Source: CAZCAQ01 sp964496905
Lineage (GTDB): Bacteria > Patescibacteriota > WWE3 > UBA101185 > UBA10185
Direction of reading: 5' to 3'
Length of the DNA: 28,026 bases
NCBI GenBank assembly: GCA_964496905.1
Contig: CAZCAQ010000011.1
Location: forward strand, 1-28,026
Below are positions 7,238 to 16,390 of this stretch, one piece after another. The notes under the pieces were generated by a model, which saw nothing but the letters and a program-made list of their open reading frames with translations, was not told where the DNA came from and searched no databases. The position numbers and the translations under genes are program-made. Positions within the stretch are counted from its first letter, which is position 1, and each line of letters starts with the position of its first letter.

Positions 7238-9570
7238 TTTGATCTAATGTGTATCTTACCGTCTTTAACAAATGCTTCAAGCTTAAGATTTTGTTTCTCG
7301 TCGTAATTTGCGTCCAATAGGTATTCGGCAACTCTATCAATCAAGTCTTTTTCTACCTTTCTACGAAGGGACCTTGCACCAAATTCTTGAGAAAATCCCG
7401 CATTTAACAGGTATGCTTTTACATCACTATCAACTGTAAGAGCTATCCTTTTTGACTTTAAACTCTCTTTAAAGTCACTTATTAATATACCTACTATTTT
7501 ATTTTGACTTTGTTTTGAAAGCCTTCTAAAGACAATTATTTCGTCAAATCTATTTATTAACTCTGGTTTAAGTGATTTTTTTAAGTTCTGCTGCAAACGA
7601 GCTTCAACGCTGTCTTCAGACACTAATTCGCTCTCAAAACCTATGTCTTTGCGGTGTAATATTTCTGTACCCAAATTACTGGTTAATACCACAATGGCCT
7701 CGTTAAAGTTGTATCCAGTTCCAACGGCATCAACCAATTGGCCTTCTTCCATAATTTGTAAAAGGATATTTAGGACATCTGGGTGCGCTTTTTCTATTTC
7801 ATCAAACAAAACTACACTCTGAGGCTTTAACTCAATTTTTCGGGTAAGTTCACCTGTTTCACCGTAACCTACATAACCTGGAGGAGCTCCTACAAGCCTT
7901 GCTACAGTGTGTTTTTCACCAAAATCGGCCATATCAAGTCTAATTAAAGAACCCGCCCCAAATGCTTCAGCAGCCAATACTTTGGCAAGTTCTGTTTTTC
8001 CCACACCAGTGGGGCCTAAGAACAAAAAGCTACCTACAGGTCGTTTTTTGCTGTTTAAACCAAGTTTTGACCTAATTAAACTTTTGACTACCACTTCAAT
8101 CGCCTTGTCTTGCCCAACTATACGTTTTTTCATTCTATCTTGAATTGTTTTTAAATCTTCTAGTGGTAAAGGTGTTGAGCGAGATAATTCGTCCTCCTCA
8201 ACGGCAACATCGACAATTTGATCGGTAAGAACAAGTTTCTGACTCAAAAACATGCTTTTTTCATCTGTGGAAAGCTTTACTTCTACTTTTTCGAGCGCGT
8301 TTCTATGTTTAAGTGCAGCAGTATAATCACCCTTTTCAATGCTGGAATCGATTTTTCCAGCTAGAAGTATGGTATCGTCAATTAGGTTCTTGTAGCGATC
8401 TGGCACTTTGCTTTCCTTTATAATTAGTTTTGAACAAGCTTTATCCAATAAATCAATACCGCGTTGCGGAAACTTTGTATCCGATTCTAGGCTTTTGGCC
8501 CTTTTGTAAGCATGATTAATAACAGACTGTGGGATTTTAATGTTATGATAGTCCTCCAATTGTTTAGCGCGGGATTGCATAACGCGTAAAGTTTGCTTTT
8601 CTGTAGGTTCATTAAGCTCAATTACAGTAAAATTGCTAATTAACGAAGCATTTTCGGTGTTAAGTTTGTCATAAATTGAAAAATCCATAGTTGCAATTAT
8701 TTTAATGCCCGATGTAGTTAGGCCTGCTTTAAAAAGTGAGTAAATTAAAGGTACTGCAACGCCTGAATTGGTTGGAATGAAAATGTTTTGGAAGTTTTTA
8801 ATATGCAAAATCACCCTGCCTAAGCTGCGAATTTCATCTAAAAGTGCTCCAATGCTTTGCTCCAAATTAATACCTTTATTAAAAACGCCTGCTATAAATT
8901 GAATCAAATCAAGGCTAATTACCTGATAGCCAAGCAATTTAGGTGGAACATCTAAAGAGTTTATTCTTCTTATCAGCAAGCCAATTAAGGCATCTTTTCC
9001 CACACCTGCCTCACCTACAATAAGTGGGTTGGGGTTTTGCTTTTGAAGCAAAATAGAAACAATTGAATTTAGCTCGTCTCTATATACATACTCTTCCTGA
9101 GACATATATGACTGATATGTGGAGTTTTCCCCATACAAAGACAAAAGTGGTGTGTGAGATTCCAGTTCCGATGCCCGAACACCGGCGGGAAAAGCACTGA
9201 GCTGCAAAACTTCTTGCCTGACTTTTTCAGCATCTTTAGAATTGCAGATTTTAAGCAGTGCTAACAATAGGTGCTCAGTACCAACATATGTATGTTGAAA
9301 TTTAAGCGATTGAAAAAAAGCCTCTTTTACTAATCTGTCTAAATTTATCTTTTTAGTTTTTGTATAGGTAATCTCTGGCAAAGTACCAATAATCCTGCCT
9401 CCCACGCCATCTGAGTTTTGAAGAGTTGTAAAAATGTCTGATGCTAAAATGTGCTCAATTGGAGGATTCTTAGCCTTACTACCAGACTTGCTTGCACTTC
9501 TTTCATGTGCCGTAGTATGTACAGTTACCAACACTTCTCTTGCTCTTTCTGTAAGTCTATCAAAAGACAT
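7234..9570 (-). CDS. clpC: ClpC-type AAA+ unfoldase with degenerate first ATPase domain
   Basis: ClpC feeds proteins to ClpP or remodels them. Parts of the 778-residue protein: Clp N-domain (1-130), D1 AAA+ domain (about 165-385), UVR-like coiled segment (about 400-433), D2 AAA+ domain (about 480-690) and C-terminal subdomain. D2 is intact: Walker A GPTGVGKT (519-526), Walker B VVLFDE (586-591), pore loop GYVG (565-568), and an arginine in NRFDE (674). D1 has lost key positions: Walker A reads GEAGVGKD (Asp193 for Thr/Ser), Walker B reads ILHIKN (254-259) where DE is expected, and the arginine-finger region reads NASLISNF (307-314) where family members have two arginines. D1 probably no longer hydrolyses ATP. 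A GAGG site precedes the ATG. No clpP or ctsR is in the window. Confidence 0.95.
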   Translation of the reverse strand: MSFDRLTERAREVLVTVHTTAHERSASKSGSKAKNPPIEHILASDIFTTLQNSDGVGGRIIGTLPEITYTKTKKINLDRLVKEAFFQSLKFQHTYVGTEHLLLALLKICNSKDAEKVRQEVLQLSAFPAGVRASELESHTPLLSLYGENSTYQSYMSQEEYVYRDELNSIVSILLQKQNPNPLIVGEAGVGKDALIGLLIRRINSLDVPPKLLGYQVISLDLIQFIAGVFNKGINLEQSIGALLDEIRSLGRVILHIKNFQNIFIPTNSGVAVPLIYSLFKAGLTTSGIKIIATMDFSIYDKLNTENASLISNFTVIELNEPTEKQTLRVMQSRAKQLEDYHNIKIPQSVINHAYKRAKSLESDTKFPQRGIDLLDKACSKLIIKESKVPDRYKNLIDDTILLAGKIDSSIEKGDYTAALKHRNALEKVEVKLSTDEKSMFLSQKLVLTDQIVDVAVEEDELSRSTPLPLEDLKTIQDRMKKRIVGQDKAIEVVVKSLIRSKLGLNSKKRPVGSFLFLGPTGVGKTELAKVLAAEAFGAGSLIRLDMADFGEKHTVARLVGAPPGYVGYGETGELTRKIELKPQSVVLFDEIEKAHPDVLNILLQIMEEGQLVDAVGTGYNFNEAIVVLTSNLGTEILHRKDIGFESELVSEDSVEARLQQNLKKSLKPELINRFDEIIVFRRLSKQSQNKIVGILISDFKESLKSKRIALTVDSDVKAYLLNAGFSQEFGARSLRRKVEKDLIDRVAEYLLDANYDEKQNLKLEAFVKDGKIHIRSK

Positions 9571-9607
9571 AATTGATCTACCTCATGGTTTTGGGCAAAA
9601 ACACAGG

Positions 9608-10723
9608 TTAAGCTTCTACTTGCAACTTTCTTGTACTCAAAGCAAGCTTTTGACCTGCTCCGTCAGCCATTGTAACTACTGCTTTTATTTTGTCGCCTTC
9701 TTTTACAGCTTCTGCACTTTCCGAAATATGCAAAAGGGCATCAAGACCTTTTTCTAAAGTTACAAAAGCACCAAATGGGACTATTTTATTAACTTTGCCC
9801 TCTACGACTGATCCTATTGGATATTTCTCTTCAACCTTTTCCCATGGGTTTTCAGAAAGCCTTTTTACTGACAAAGCCAGTTTTCCTGTTGTATCATCGG
9901 CTACGCCAAGTACTTTAACCGTAATTGGAGAACCTACTGAATAATAATCTCCAGGATTGTGAACCTTTTCCCAAGCAATTTCGCTAATGTGAACAAGTCC
10001 TTCTATACCGTCTAAATCAACAAAAATACCAAATGGCATAAGTCCAGTTACAATTCCTGTTAAAACATCGCCATCGCTTACTTTTGATAGCTTAGCTTTT
10101 TTGGCTTCGTCACTATATGTTGGAAGAGCGTCTTTTTCTGAAAAGACTAAGCGATTTTTTACCTTATCAAGCTCAATTACCTTAACTTTAAGCGTTTTAC
10201 CAGAAAGTACCTTAAGTGATGATTTAAGCTCTGCTTCGCTACCTGCAGCGTACTTAGCCAAATCATTTGCAAAATGAACACGATCTAGGTGCGAAAGTGG
10301 TACAAAACCTATTACACCGCTACAATCTACAAGTAAACCGCCCTTGTTGTATTCCAGCACAGTAACTTCAAGAACTGCCTGAGCATCGTATGCGTCTTGA
10401 AACTCTTTCCACTTCTTTTCTTTTTCTGCTTTTTTAAGTGATAAAACTATATAGCCTTGTTCATTTTCGCTTTGAACAACGGTTACTAGTACCGGATCAC
10501 CTGGCTTAAACTGCATGTATTCTTCGGGAGTTCCTAGTTCTTCTCCGGTGACAATTCCCTCTGATTTGGAACCAACGTCAATTAAAACTTCTCCTTGGCG
10601 AACGCTTACTATTATTCCTTCAACAAACTCACCTGGAATAAAACTTTTTAAAATTAAATCAGTATCTTTTAAATACTTGCTCATTGCTGAGTCTTTATTG
10701 TGAACTTTTGTGGCTTTAGACAT
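9608..10723 (-). CDS. rpsA: Ribosomal protein S1-type protein (four S1 domains)
   Basis: S1 binds mRNA at the small subunit and helps start translation on structured or poorly matched messages. The 371-residue protein carries four S1 beta-barrels at about 30-100, 116-197, 218-290 and 303-367. The third and fourth have the most typical sequence (GxVTGLMPFGIFVDLDGIEGLVHISEI and GxVNKIVPFGAFVTLEKGLDALLHISE). E. coli S1 has six domains; four is common in many other phyla. A GAGGT site precedes the ATG; a second Met at 14 is a possible alternative. First gene of the S1-clpC-radA-yacL run (37 bases to clpC). The pairing of S1 with clpC is not one I know from model organisms. Confidence 0.94.
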   Translation of the reverse strand: MSKATKVHNKDSAMSKYLKDTDLILKSFIPGEFVEGIIVSVRQGEVLIDVGSKSEGIVTGEELGTPEEYMQFKPGDPVLVTVVQSENEQGYIVLSLKKAEKEKKWKEFQDAYDAQAVLEVTVLEYNKGGLLVDCSGVIGFVPLSHLDRVHFANDLAKYAAGSEAELKSSLKVLSGKTLKVKVIELDKVKNRLVFSEKDALPTYSDEAKKAKLSKVSDGDVLTGIVTGLMPFGIFVDLDGIEGLVHISEIAWEKVHNPGDYYSVGSPITVKVLGVADDTTGKLALSVKRLSENPWEKVEEKYPIGSVVEGKVNKIVPFGAFVTLEKGLDALLHISESAEAVKEGDKIKAVVTMADGAGQKLALSTRKLQVEA

Positions 10724-10816
10724 TAAAACTTACCTCACGTGGCTTTTACAAAAAAAGCGGGTAGCACTGCAATTTTATACATGGTCGCCTGAGTGCTGTT
10801 TGGCAACTGTAGTGGG

Positions 10817-10844
10817 ATTTTACACTACCCCCGGGGTTTTGCAA
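10817..10844 (-). promoter_or_regulatory. Probable promoter of the S1-clpC-radA-yacL operon
   Basis: TTGCAA (10844-10839), a 16-base spacer and TAAAAT (10822-10817) on the minus strand, giving a leader of about 85 bases before the S1 ATG. A second -10-like TATAAA lies closer to the gene without a clear -35. Confidence 0.45.
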
Positions 10845-10851
10845 GGCTGAA

Positions 10852-10880
10852 TTGACAACTAAAAGTATGTGCTATAGGAT
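10852..10880 (+). promoter_or_regulatory. Promoter of the small membrane protein gene
   Basis: Perfect TTGACA (10852-10857), a 17-base spacer and TAGGAT (10875-10880). The start would fall near 10887, 30 bases before the coding region, leaving room for the AAGGAG site at 10904-10909. It is divergent from, and almost back-to-back with, the S1 promoter. Confidence 0.65.
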
Positions 10881-10916
10881 GAAAAGCAGAATTCAAGGTA
10901 TATAAGGAGTATAAAA

Positions 10917-11276
10917 ATGCTTTTGGAAATACTCGGGTGGGAACATCTCGACACTGGGCTTAATGACATTTGGATCTTTTTTGCTATGGGTACAGGGATA
11001 GCAACTGTATTTCTTTTGGTAACCCTCAGGAACCATGAGAAAGATCGCAAAGTAATCGCAGCCATGACAAGTGTCACCCTATTCCTAATAGTAGGAACGC
11101 TGTTTGGAGAACCATTTGTTATGCTGATTTTTGAGATAATAAGGTGGGTTGGCATTACACTGTTTGTAATCAGCGTAATTGTAGCATTGGTATGGGGCTT
11201 GAAAATTACCATATTTGGCAACCACGAACCTACTATAAAGGAGAAAAGTCCCAAAGATATTGATGACGGACGTTAA
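10917..11276 (+). CDS. Small three-helix membrane protein of unknown function
   Basis: I do not recognise the family. The 119-residue product has three hydrophobic segments (about 18-37, 47-65 and 74-98), a charged loop after the first (RNHEKDRK) and a hydrophilic, lysine- and aspartate-rich tail (EPTIKEKSPKDIDDGR). It is a convincing gene: full promoter, AAGGAG seven bases before the ATG (the best Shine-Dalgarno in the window) and a strong terminator 8 bases after the stop. It stands alone on the plus strand between two minus-strand operons. Confidence 0.83.
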   Translation: MLLEILGWEHLDTGLNDIWIFFAMGTGIATVFLLVTLRNHEKDRKVIAAMTSVTLFLIVGTLFGEPFVMLIFEIIRWVGITLFVISVIVALVWGLKITIFGNHEPTIKEKSPKDIDDGR

Positions 11277-11283
11277 CTAAATT

Positions 11284-11343
11284 GGCGAGGTTTGTGTGAA
11301 GCATAAAAACAAAGCAACACATAAATCTCGTCCATTTTTTACT
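11284..11343 (+). terminator. Intrinsic terminator of the small membrane protein gene
   Basis: A long imperfect hairpin: 11284-11298 (GGCGAGGTTTGTGTG) pairs with 11315-11333, giving about 14 pairs with one bulge and two G-T pairs. It is followed by ATTTTTTACTTTT. It also faces the end of the 5S transcript coming from the other side. Confidence 0.85.
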
Positions 11344-11421
11344 TTTAAAAACTATTTTGTATTACGCTTTTTTGGAATTTATATATCTCTACTGTTACAA
11401 AAACTTAAACTAAGAAGGTTA

Positions 11422-11549
11422 ATTTAAAACCACGGCCCCGGCGACGAGTTCGGATTCAACAAGCAAGCTTGTTTACTACCTAGTCGACGCGGGGATCGAG
11501 AGGATAAGAAAGCCTGAATTAAATCATGGCAAACTTGTACTCCGCTCGA
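11422..11549 (-). promoter_or_regulatory. 5S precursor tail with competing helices
   Basis: The 128 bases past the mature 5S end hold two elements that can pair with 5S helix I strands. Positions 11422-11447 match the complement of the 5' end of 5S plus its leader (11649-11674) over about 26 bases; every difference is a transition that keeps G-U pairing. Positions 11483-11500 (GTCGACGCGGGGATCGAG) pair with 11545-11562, which includes the mature 3' strand, over 16 of 18 bases. A palindrome AACAAGC/GCTTGTT sits at 11458-11473. The region is probably a processing signal. Confidence 0.6.
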
Positions 11550-11660
11550 TCCCGGCGACGACCTATCTTCCCAGATTGACTAGTATTTTCGGCGCTATCA
11601 GGCTTAACTTCTCTGTTCGGAATGGAAAGAGGTGTGACCCTGATGCTATCATCACCGAGA
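11550..11660 (-). rRNA. rrf: 5S ribosomal RNA
   Basis: The minus strand shows the conserved 5S core, including CCATTCCGAACAGAGAAG and TTAAGCCTGATAGCGCCGA. The ends pair as helix I over about 12 bases (TCTCGGTGATGA with TCGTCGCCGGGA). Length is about 111 nt. It follows 23S with a spacer of about 150 bases. The ends were set from the helix I pairing and may be off by a few bases. Confidence 0.95.
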
Positions 11661-11757
11661 CCGCGGTTTTAAATCTCCCACAGCAATTGCTGCGGTAGAT
11701 TCATTGCGAACGAATTATTCAATATACGCTCGCAAATAAATTTTTAAAGTTCATATA

Positions 11758-11797
11758 GCATTACACTCTACAAACTGAATAGAAAGTCGTATTTACC
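11758..11797 (-). repeat. 3' arm of the 23S processing stem
   Basis: This 40-base stretch just past the 23S 3' end is an imperfect inverted match to 15839-15878 just before the 23S 5' end (shared core TATTCAGTTTG / CAAACTGAATA). Folded in the precursor, the two arms bring the 23S ends together, as RNase III processing stems do in other bacteria. No tRNA or gene lies in the spacer between 23S and 5S. Confidence 0.7.
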
Positions 11798-12824
11798 ATC
11801 ATAAGAAAATTAATTTTCATTGTGAAAGTGCGCAAACATTAGTACCGCTTAGCTGAACACATTACTGCGCTTACACCTGCGGCCTATCAACCTGGTAATC
11901 TCCCAGGAGTTGCGTCCAGATTGCTCTGGAAGAATTCTAATCTTGAGGTGGGCTTCGTGCTTAGATGCTTTCAGCGCTTATCCCGTCCCAACGTAGCTAC
12001 CCAGCGATGCCATTGGTATGACAACTGGAACACTAGAGGTTGGTTCATTCCGGTCCTCTCGTACTAGGAACGACTCCTCTCAAAATTCATACGCATGTTG
12101 TGGAAAGAGACCGAACTGTCTTGCAACGTTCTGAACCCATCAACGCGCCTTTTTAATCAGTGAACACCTGAACCCTTGGAACCTGCTTCAGCTCCAGGAT
12201 AAGACGAGACGACATCGAGGTGCCAAACCCCACCGCCGCTGTGAACGCTCGGGTGAGATTAGCCTGTTATCCCCAGGGTAACTTTTATCCGTTAAGTCCC
12301 GCGCCTACCACTAGGTCATCGGAAGATCATTAAGCCCTACTTTCGTATCTCCATGTAATACAAGTATTACACAGTGCTAAAAAATTTTAGCAGCTCGACT
12401 TGTTAGTCTTGCAGTTAAGCTCCCATATACCTTTACGCTTACAGCACCATTTCCATCGGTGCTAAGGGAACCTTTGGGCTCCTGCGTTACTCTTTAGCAG
12501 GAAACCGCCCCAGTTAAACTACCCGCCAGACAATGTCCTCGAACCGGATCACGGCTCATAGTTAGGCTCACAATAACAAAAGAGAGGTGTTTCATCGACG
12601 TTTTCACCCGAAAGTGAAAACTCCCTCCTACACTACACAGTTGATACCATTTGCCAATGCCAAGCTATAGTGAAGCTCCATGGGGTCTTTTTGTCCAACA
12701 ACATGTAACCTGCATCTTCACAGGTATTTCAATTTCACCGAGTCCGTGACTAAGAGAGTGCTCAAGTCGTTACGCCTTTCGTGCGGGTCGGTAATTAACC
12801 GACAAGGGATTACGCTACCATAGA

Positions 12825-13662
12825 CATTGCGTTATCACTTCGACTTTTTTGTTCGAAGATCCTTCACATCGCTGTGAAGATCGGACTATATCTTCGTTAT
12901 CCTGTTAGGGACAACGTCTGGCATTTAGTCTCTGAGGATTGTTCCACTGCAGAAAGAATTTCGTTCATAGAAATTTTTCTGTATTTTCCGTTTTTGTTCA
13001 TTGTAAACATAAGTTTAACAATGTGTTCAAATCCGGTTTTTGTTAAATGCTGTTTGTTGTGCATTTTTTTAACAATTTCCTTAAAAATTAGAAAATTGAA
13101 CTTCTTATCTCCTAATAATGGGTGCTCGTCAAAAAAGGGTATTACTTTAACAAGTAAATCATCCAGTCTATCTACGCAGTAGACGTGACAAGATGGATTT
13201 CCCCCTTTTTCAGAAACATAACCACATTTCAGAATTTTAAGATACAAATGCAAAACATACGCATTATCCTTGTGTTGATAAACTTGAAAAAATGGATTAA
13301 TGTGCCAAGGACGATTTTTTGATTTCATCCTTTGAATTGCCACACTAAAACATCCTTCACCATCTGCAAAACCTGCTAGATAGTACTTTAAGTTATCGTC
13401 ACTTAATGGAACTCTTTCCTGCTGATTATCCGCACTTGATACATTTTCACTCAACATACCCGAATATTATCCGAATACATTTAGTAGTACAAGATCCTTT
13501 ATTCTATTAAAAGTAGAATTCTACTTAAAATAGACACCACATTTCGTAATACATGTGGACGGACGTCCCAGCATATAGCCAAATTTTTCTTTTAGTTATT
13601 GTTATAACCAAAAGGAACAGCAAATACTTGTTTCCAAGACTGTTCTCAACTGCCCTACTACT
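12825..13662 (-). mobile_element. Group I intron in 23S rRNA (E. coli position 1923)
   Basis: Exon 1 ends ...AACTATAACTGT (last base 13663) and exon 2 begins TCTATGGTAGCG (from 12824). Joined, they align without gaps to E. coli helix 69 and its 3' flank, placing the intron after U1923. Group I signs: exon 1 ends in U; the intron ends in G; the 5' exon AACUGU pairs with the intron guide GCAGUU with a U-G pair at the splice site (P1); the R element (CAGAGACTAAATGCC, about 12917-12931) and the S element (AAGATATAGTCC, about 12881-12892) of the catalytic core are present. This is the same site as the I-CeuI intron of Chlamydomonas chloroplast LSU rRNA. Confidence 0.93.
12897..13457 (-). CDS. LAGLIDADG homing endonuclease (intron-encoded)
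   Basis: This 186-residue protein carries a single LAGLIDADG motif, LAGFADGEG (about 27-35), so it should act as a homodimer like I-CreI or I-CeuI, both of similar size. It would cut intronless 23S genes at the helix 69 site and so spread the intron. A basic, aromatic-rich body follows (RMKSKNRPWHINPFFQVYQHKDNAYVL), typical of the DNA-binding saddle. The last 13 codons (SSETKCQTLSLTG) are read from the R element of the ribozyme core, so coding and catalytic sequence overlap. The ATG has no Shine-Dalgarno. It presumably needs translation from the rRNA precursor or free intron. No truncation or frameshift is seen. Confidence 0.93.
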   Translation of the reverse strand: MLSENVSSADNQQERVPLSDDNLKYYLAGFADGEGCFSVAIQRMKSKNRPWHINPFFQVYQHKDNAYVLHLYLKILKCGYVSEKGGNPSCHVYCVDRLDDLLVKVIPFFDEHPLLGDKKFNFLIFKEIVKKMHNKQHLTKTGFEHIVKLMFTMNKNGKYRKISMNEILSAVEQSSETKCQTLSLTG

Positions 13663-15109
13663 ACAGTTATAGTTACTGCTGCCGTTCACCCGAGCTTGTA
13701 CCGAAAGCTTCATCTATACAAGATAGATTGACCTCCAGATTTAACTTACGGGCACTGGGCAGGCGTCGGCCCCTATACGTCCCCTTACGGGTTAAGCAGA
13801 GACCTGTGTTTTTGTTAAACAGTCGCTTGAGCCATTTTTGTGCCCCCTGCCTTGCGACAGGGCATCCTTTTCCCTAAGTTACGGATGTAATTTGCCTAGT
13901 TCCTCGGCCACGGTTATCTCGTTCGCCTTAGTATTCTCAACTTGTCTACCTGTGTCGGATTGCGGTACGAATTTCAAACAATCTCCCTAGAAATTTTTCT
14001 TGGAAGCTTAAATCAAATCGAATCAAGATGCTTGCGCACCCTTTTCCATAAGCTCGAATAAACGCTCGTGCGGATTTGCCAACACAAACTGTCTTGCTTT
14101 TTGAACCCAAATCCATAATGGGCTCGATCTGTCAAACTCCGTCCTTCCATCGGTGTTAACGATTGCCTGAAAGCGCAGGAATATTAACCTGCTGTCCATC
14201 GACTACGCCTTTCGGCCTTATCTTAGGGTCGGCTAACCCTCCGTTGACTGCCATAGCGGAGGAAACCTTAGACTTCCGGCGGAGTGGGTTTTCACCACTC
14301 TCTCGTTACTCATGCCAACATTCTCACTTGATGCCGTTCCAGCGCCCCTCACGGATACACCTTCACCACAACATCAAAGCTCCTCTACCGTCTATGCAAA
14401 TAAATGCATAAACCCATAGCGTCGGTTTTCTACTTAGCCCCGTTGAATTTATCGGCGCAGAATCGTTAAACTAGTGAGCTGTTACGCTTTCTTTAAAGGA
14501 TGGCTGCTTCTAAGCCAACCTCCTAGCTGTCTTAACAATTCCACTACCTTACCCACTTAGTAGAAATTAGGGACCTTAGCTGATGGTCTGGGTTGTTGCC
14601 CTTTTGTGCTAGAAACTTGCTCTCCAGCACTGACTCCCAAGGAACGCATGTAAGCATTCGGAGTTTGGTATAGAAGGGTACCCTTGCGGGCCCACTCCCA
14701 TTCCAGTATCTCTACCTCTTACATGCTATTTACTTGAGGCTATACCTAAATATATTTCGAGGAGAACCAGCTATCGCCAAGTTCGTTTAGCGTTTCACCC
14801 CTAACCACAAGTCATCCGAGCGTTTTTCCTCACACACCGGTTCGGACCTCCACTAGGTTTTACTCCAGCTTCATCCTGCTCATGGTTAGCTCACTTGGCT
14901 TCGGGTCTTAGTTTACACACTTAGCTGAAAAAACAGCGCGCCCTTTTAAGACTCGGTTTCCCTACGCCTCCACATCTGAGATGCTTAAGCTTGCGTGCAA
15001 ACTAAACTCGTTGGCTCATTCTTCAATAGGCACACCGTCACCCACCTTGCGGTAAGGCTCCGGCTGTTTGTTTGTATACGGTTTCAGAATCTATTTCACT
15101 CCCCTAACA

Positions 15110-15141
<32 letters not shown>

Positions 15142-15375
15142 CTACACTATCGGTGTCTTTGCGTATTTAGCCTTCGCGGATGGTCCCGCTATTTTCACAC
15201 AGGATTACACGTGTCCCATGCTACTCGGGAACAACCCAAAAGGTTTTTTTGGTTTCGGATAAGGGGCTATAACCCGCTTTGGCGCAGCTTTTCATCTGGC
15301 TTCTCCTACCAAAAAAATTTGTAACCTTTTCCAGTCCACATGCGTGTCTGGCGTGGGTTGTCCACACCCCCAGGG

Positions 15376-15451
15376 TCTGAATTTAAAATTGCTTACCAGA
15401 TTTGCTCCGCAAATGCGGCCGCAAATCGCAGTAAAGAATTTTAAATTCAGA
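15376..15451 (-). repeat. Rod-like hairpin expansion in 23S
   Basis: A 15-bp perfect inverted repeat (TCTGAATTTAAAATT at 15376-15390, complement at 15437-15451) encloses further inner stems (ATTTGC/GCAAAT and CCGC/GCGG). It sits in the 5' domain, near E. coli positions 270-300 by flanking sequence, and adds about 70 bases. It may be a stable expansion or an intervening sequence removed by RNase III. Confidence 0.6.
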
Positions 15452-15760
15452 TTGGGTTTGGGCTTCTTCCCTTTCGCTCGCCGCTACTTGGGAAATACTT
15501 AATTTAGTTTCTTTTCCTTCAGCTACTAAGTTGTTTCAATTCGCTGAGTACCCTCCAATATAACTATGCCCAACAGTAAACTGCTAAGTTTTATTATATG
15601 GCGACCTTATATTTCTATAGACCGGGTTTCCCCATTCGGACATTTTCGAGTGATAGCGCTTCTTGGCAGCTCCTCGAAACTTAACGCAGCCTAGCACGTC
15701 CTTCATCGGCACAAAGACCCAAGGCATCCTCCGTATACATTAATACTCTACAATGAAAAT

Positions 15761-16122
15761 ACCAAAACGATCGTTAAATCGTTTTTGTTGTTTTGTTGAC
15801 AGCGCGAGATGCACTGCCAACGAATTTACGTATGAATAGTAAATTTTGACTTTTTATTCAGTTTGCAAAGAGCAATGCTCGAAACATTACTGCGAAAAAA
15901 TTCGACACAGTCGTTGCTGTGAGAATTTTTTCTCGTAAATTCCTCGCATTTCGTTAGACTACAAAAAGATGTAGTTTACCCTGCCGAAAATGGCCTTGCG
16001 ACAATCTTCTGCAGGACAAAACACACCTTCTATTGTTAGTGAGCTAAAACAGGATTTAAGAAATTTTTGGAGAATGCTTTACGCAACGCTGTAAACCCAT
16101 TCGACAAAAATTCCTGAAATCC
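15761..16122 (-). other. tRNA-Ala to 23S spacer with the 5' arm of the 23S processing stem
   Basis: No gene is seen in these 362 bases. The arm at 15839-15878 pairs imperfectly with 11758-11797 across 23S. A hairpin AAAACGAT/ATCGTTTT (about 15764-15785) lies right next to the 23S 5' end. Other AT-rich inverted repeats (for example TTTTTTCGCAG-like segments near 15890-15940) suggest a folded leader. The second tRNA usually found in this spacer (Ile) is absent. Confidence 0.65.
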
Positions 16123-16198
16123 TGGTGGACCCGACGGGATTCGAACCCGTGACCTCTGCGATGCAAACGCAGCGCTCTACCAACTAAGCTACAGGCCC
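16123..16198 (-). tRNA. tRNA-Ala(TGC)
   Basis: A standard cloverleaf on the minus strand: 7-bp acceptor stem GGGCCTG/CGGGTCC with G-U pairs, D-loop AGCTTAGTTGGTAGAGC, anticodon loop TTTGCAT (anticodon at 16165-16163), T-arm GGTTCGAATCC, discriminator A and an encoded CCA. It is the only tRNA left in its usual place upstream of 23S, behind the same promoter. Confidence 0.98.
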
Positions 16199-16390
16199 AG
16201 CGCTTGTGATCTGCCAAGAAAATTTGGCATCTTCAACACTCGCTTTGCGAGCACTGTAAATAGTACAAGAACCCTACCGTTAACTCAATATATGTGTCTT
16301 TTTTTGTGGATTTAGAGCTTCCGCCGTTTTGATAACTAAGACCAAAAACAAGCTTTGAAACTAGAAGGTAAATTCCATTCCGTGTTATTG

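Noticed and set aside
10859..11254. 131-codon minus-strand frame opposite the small membrane protein gene
   Set aside because: Shadow of the plus-strand gene, which has promoter, AAGGAG site and terminator; the minus frame has none.
13458..13662. Separate insertion element in 23S upstream of the endonuclease gene
   Set aside because: The 205 bases belong to the same intron: they contain the P1 guide sequence next to the 5' splice site.
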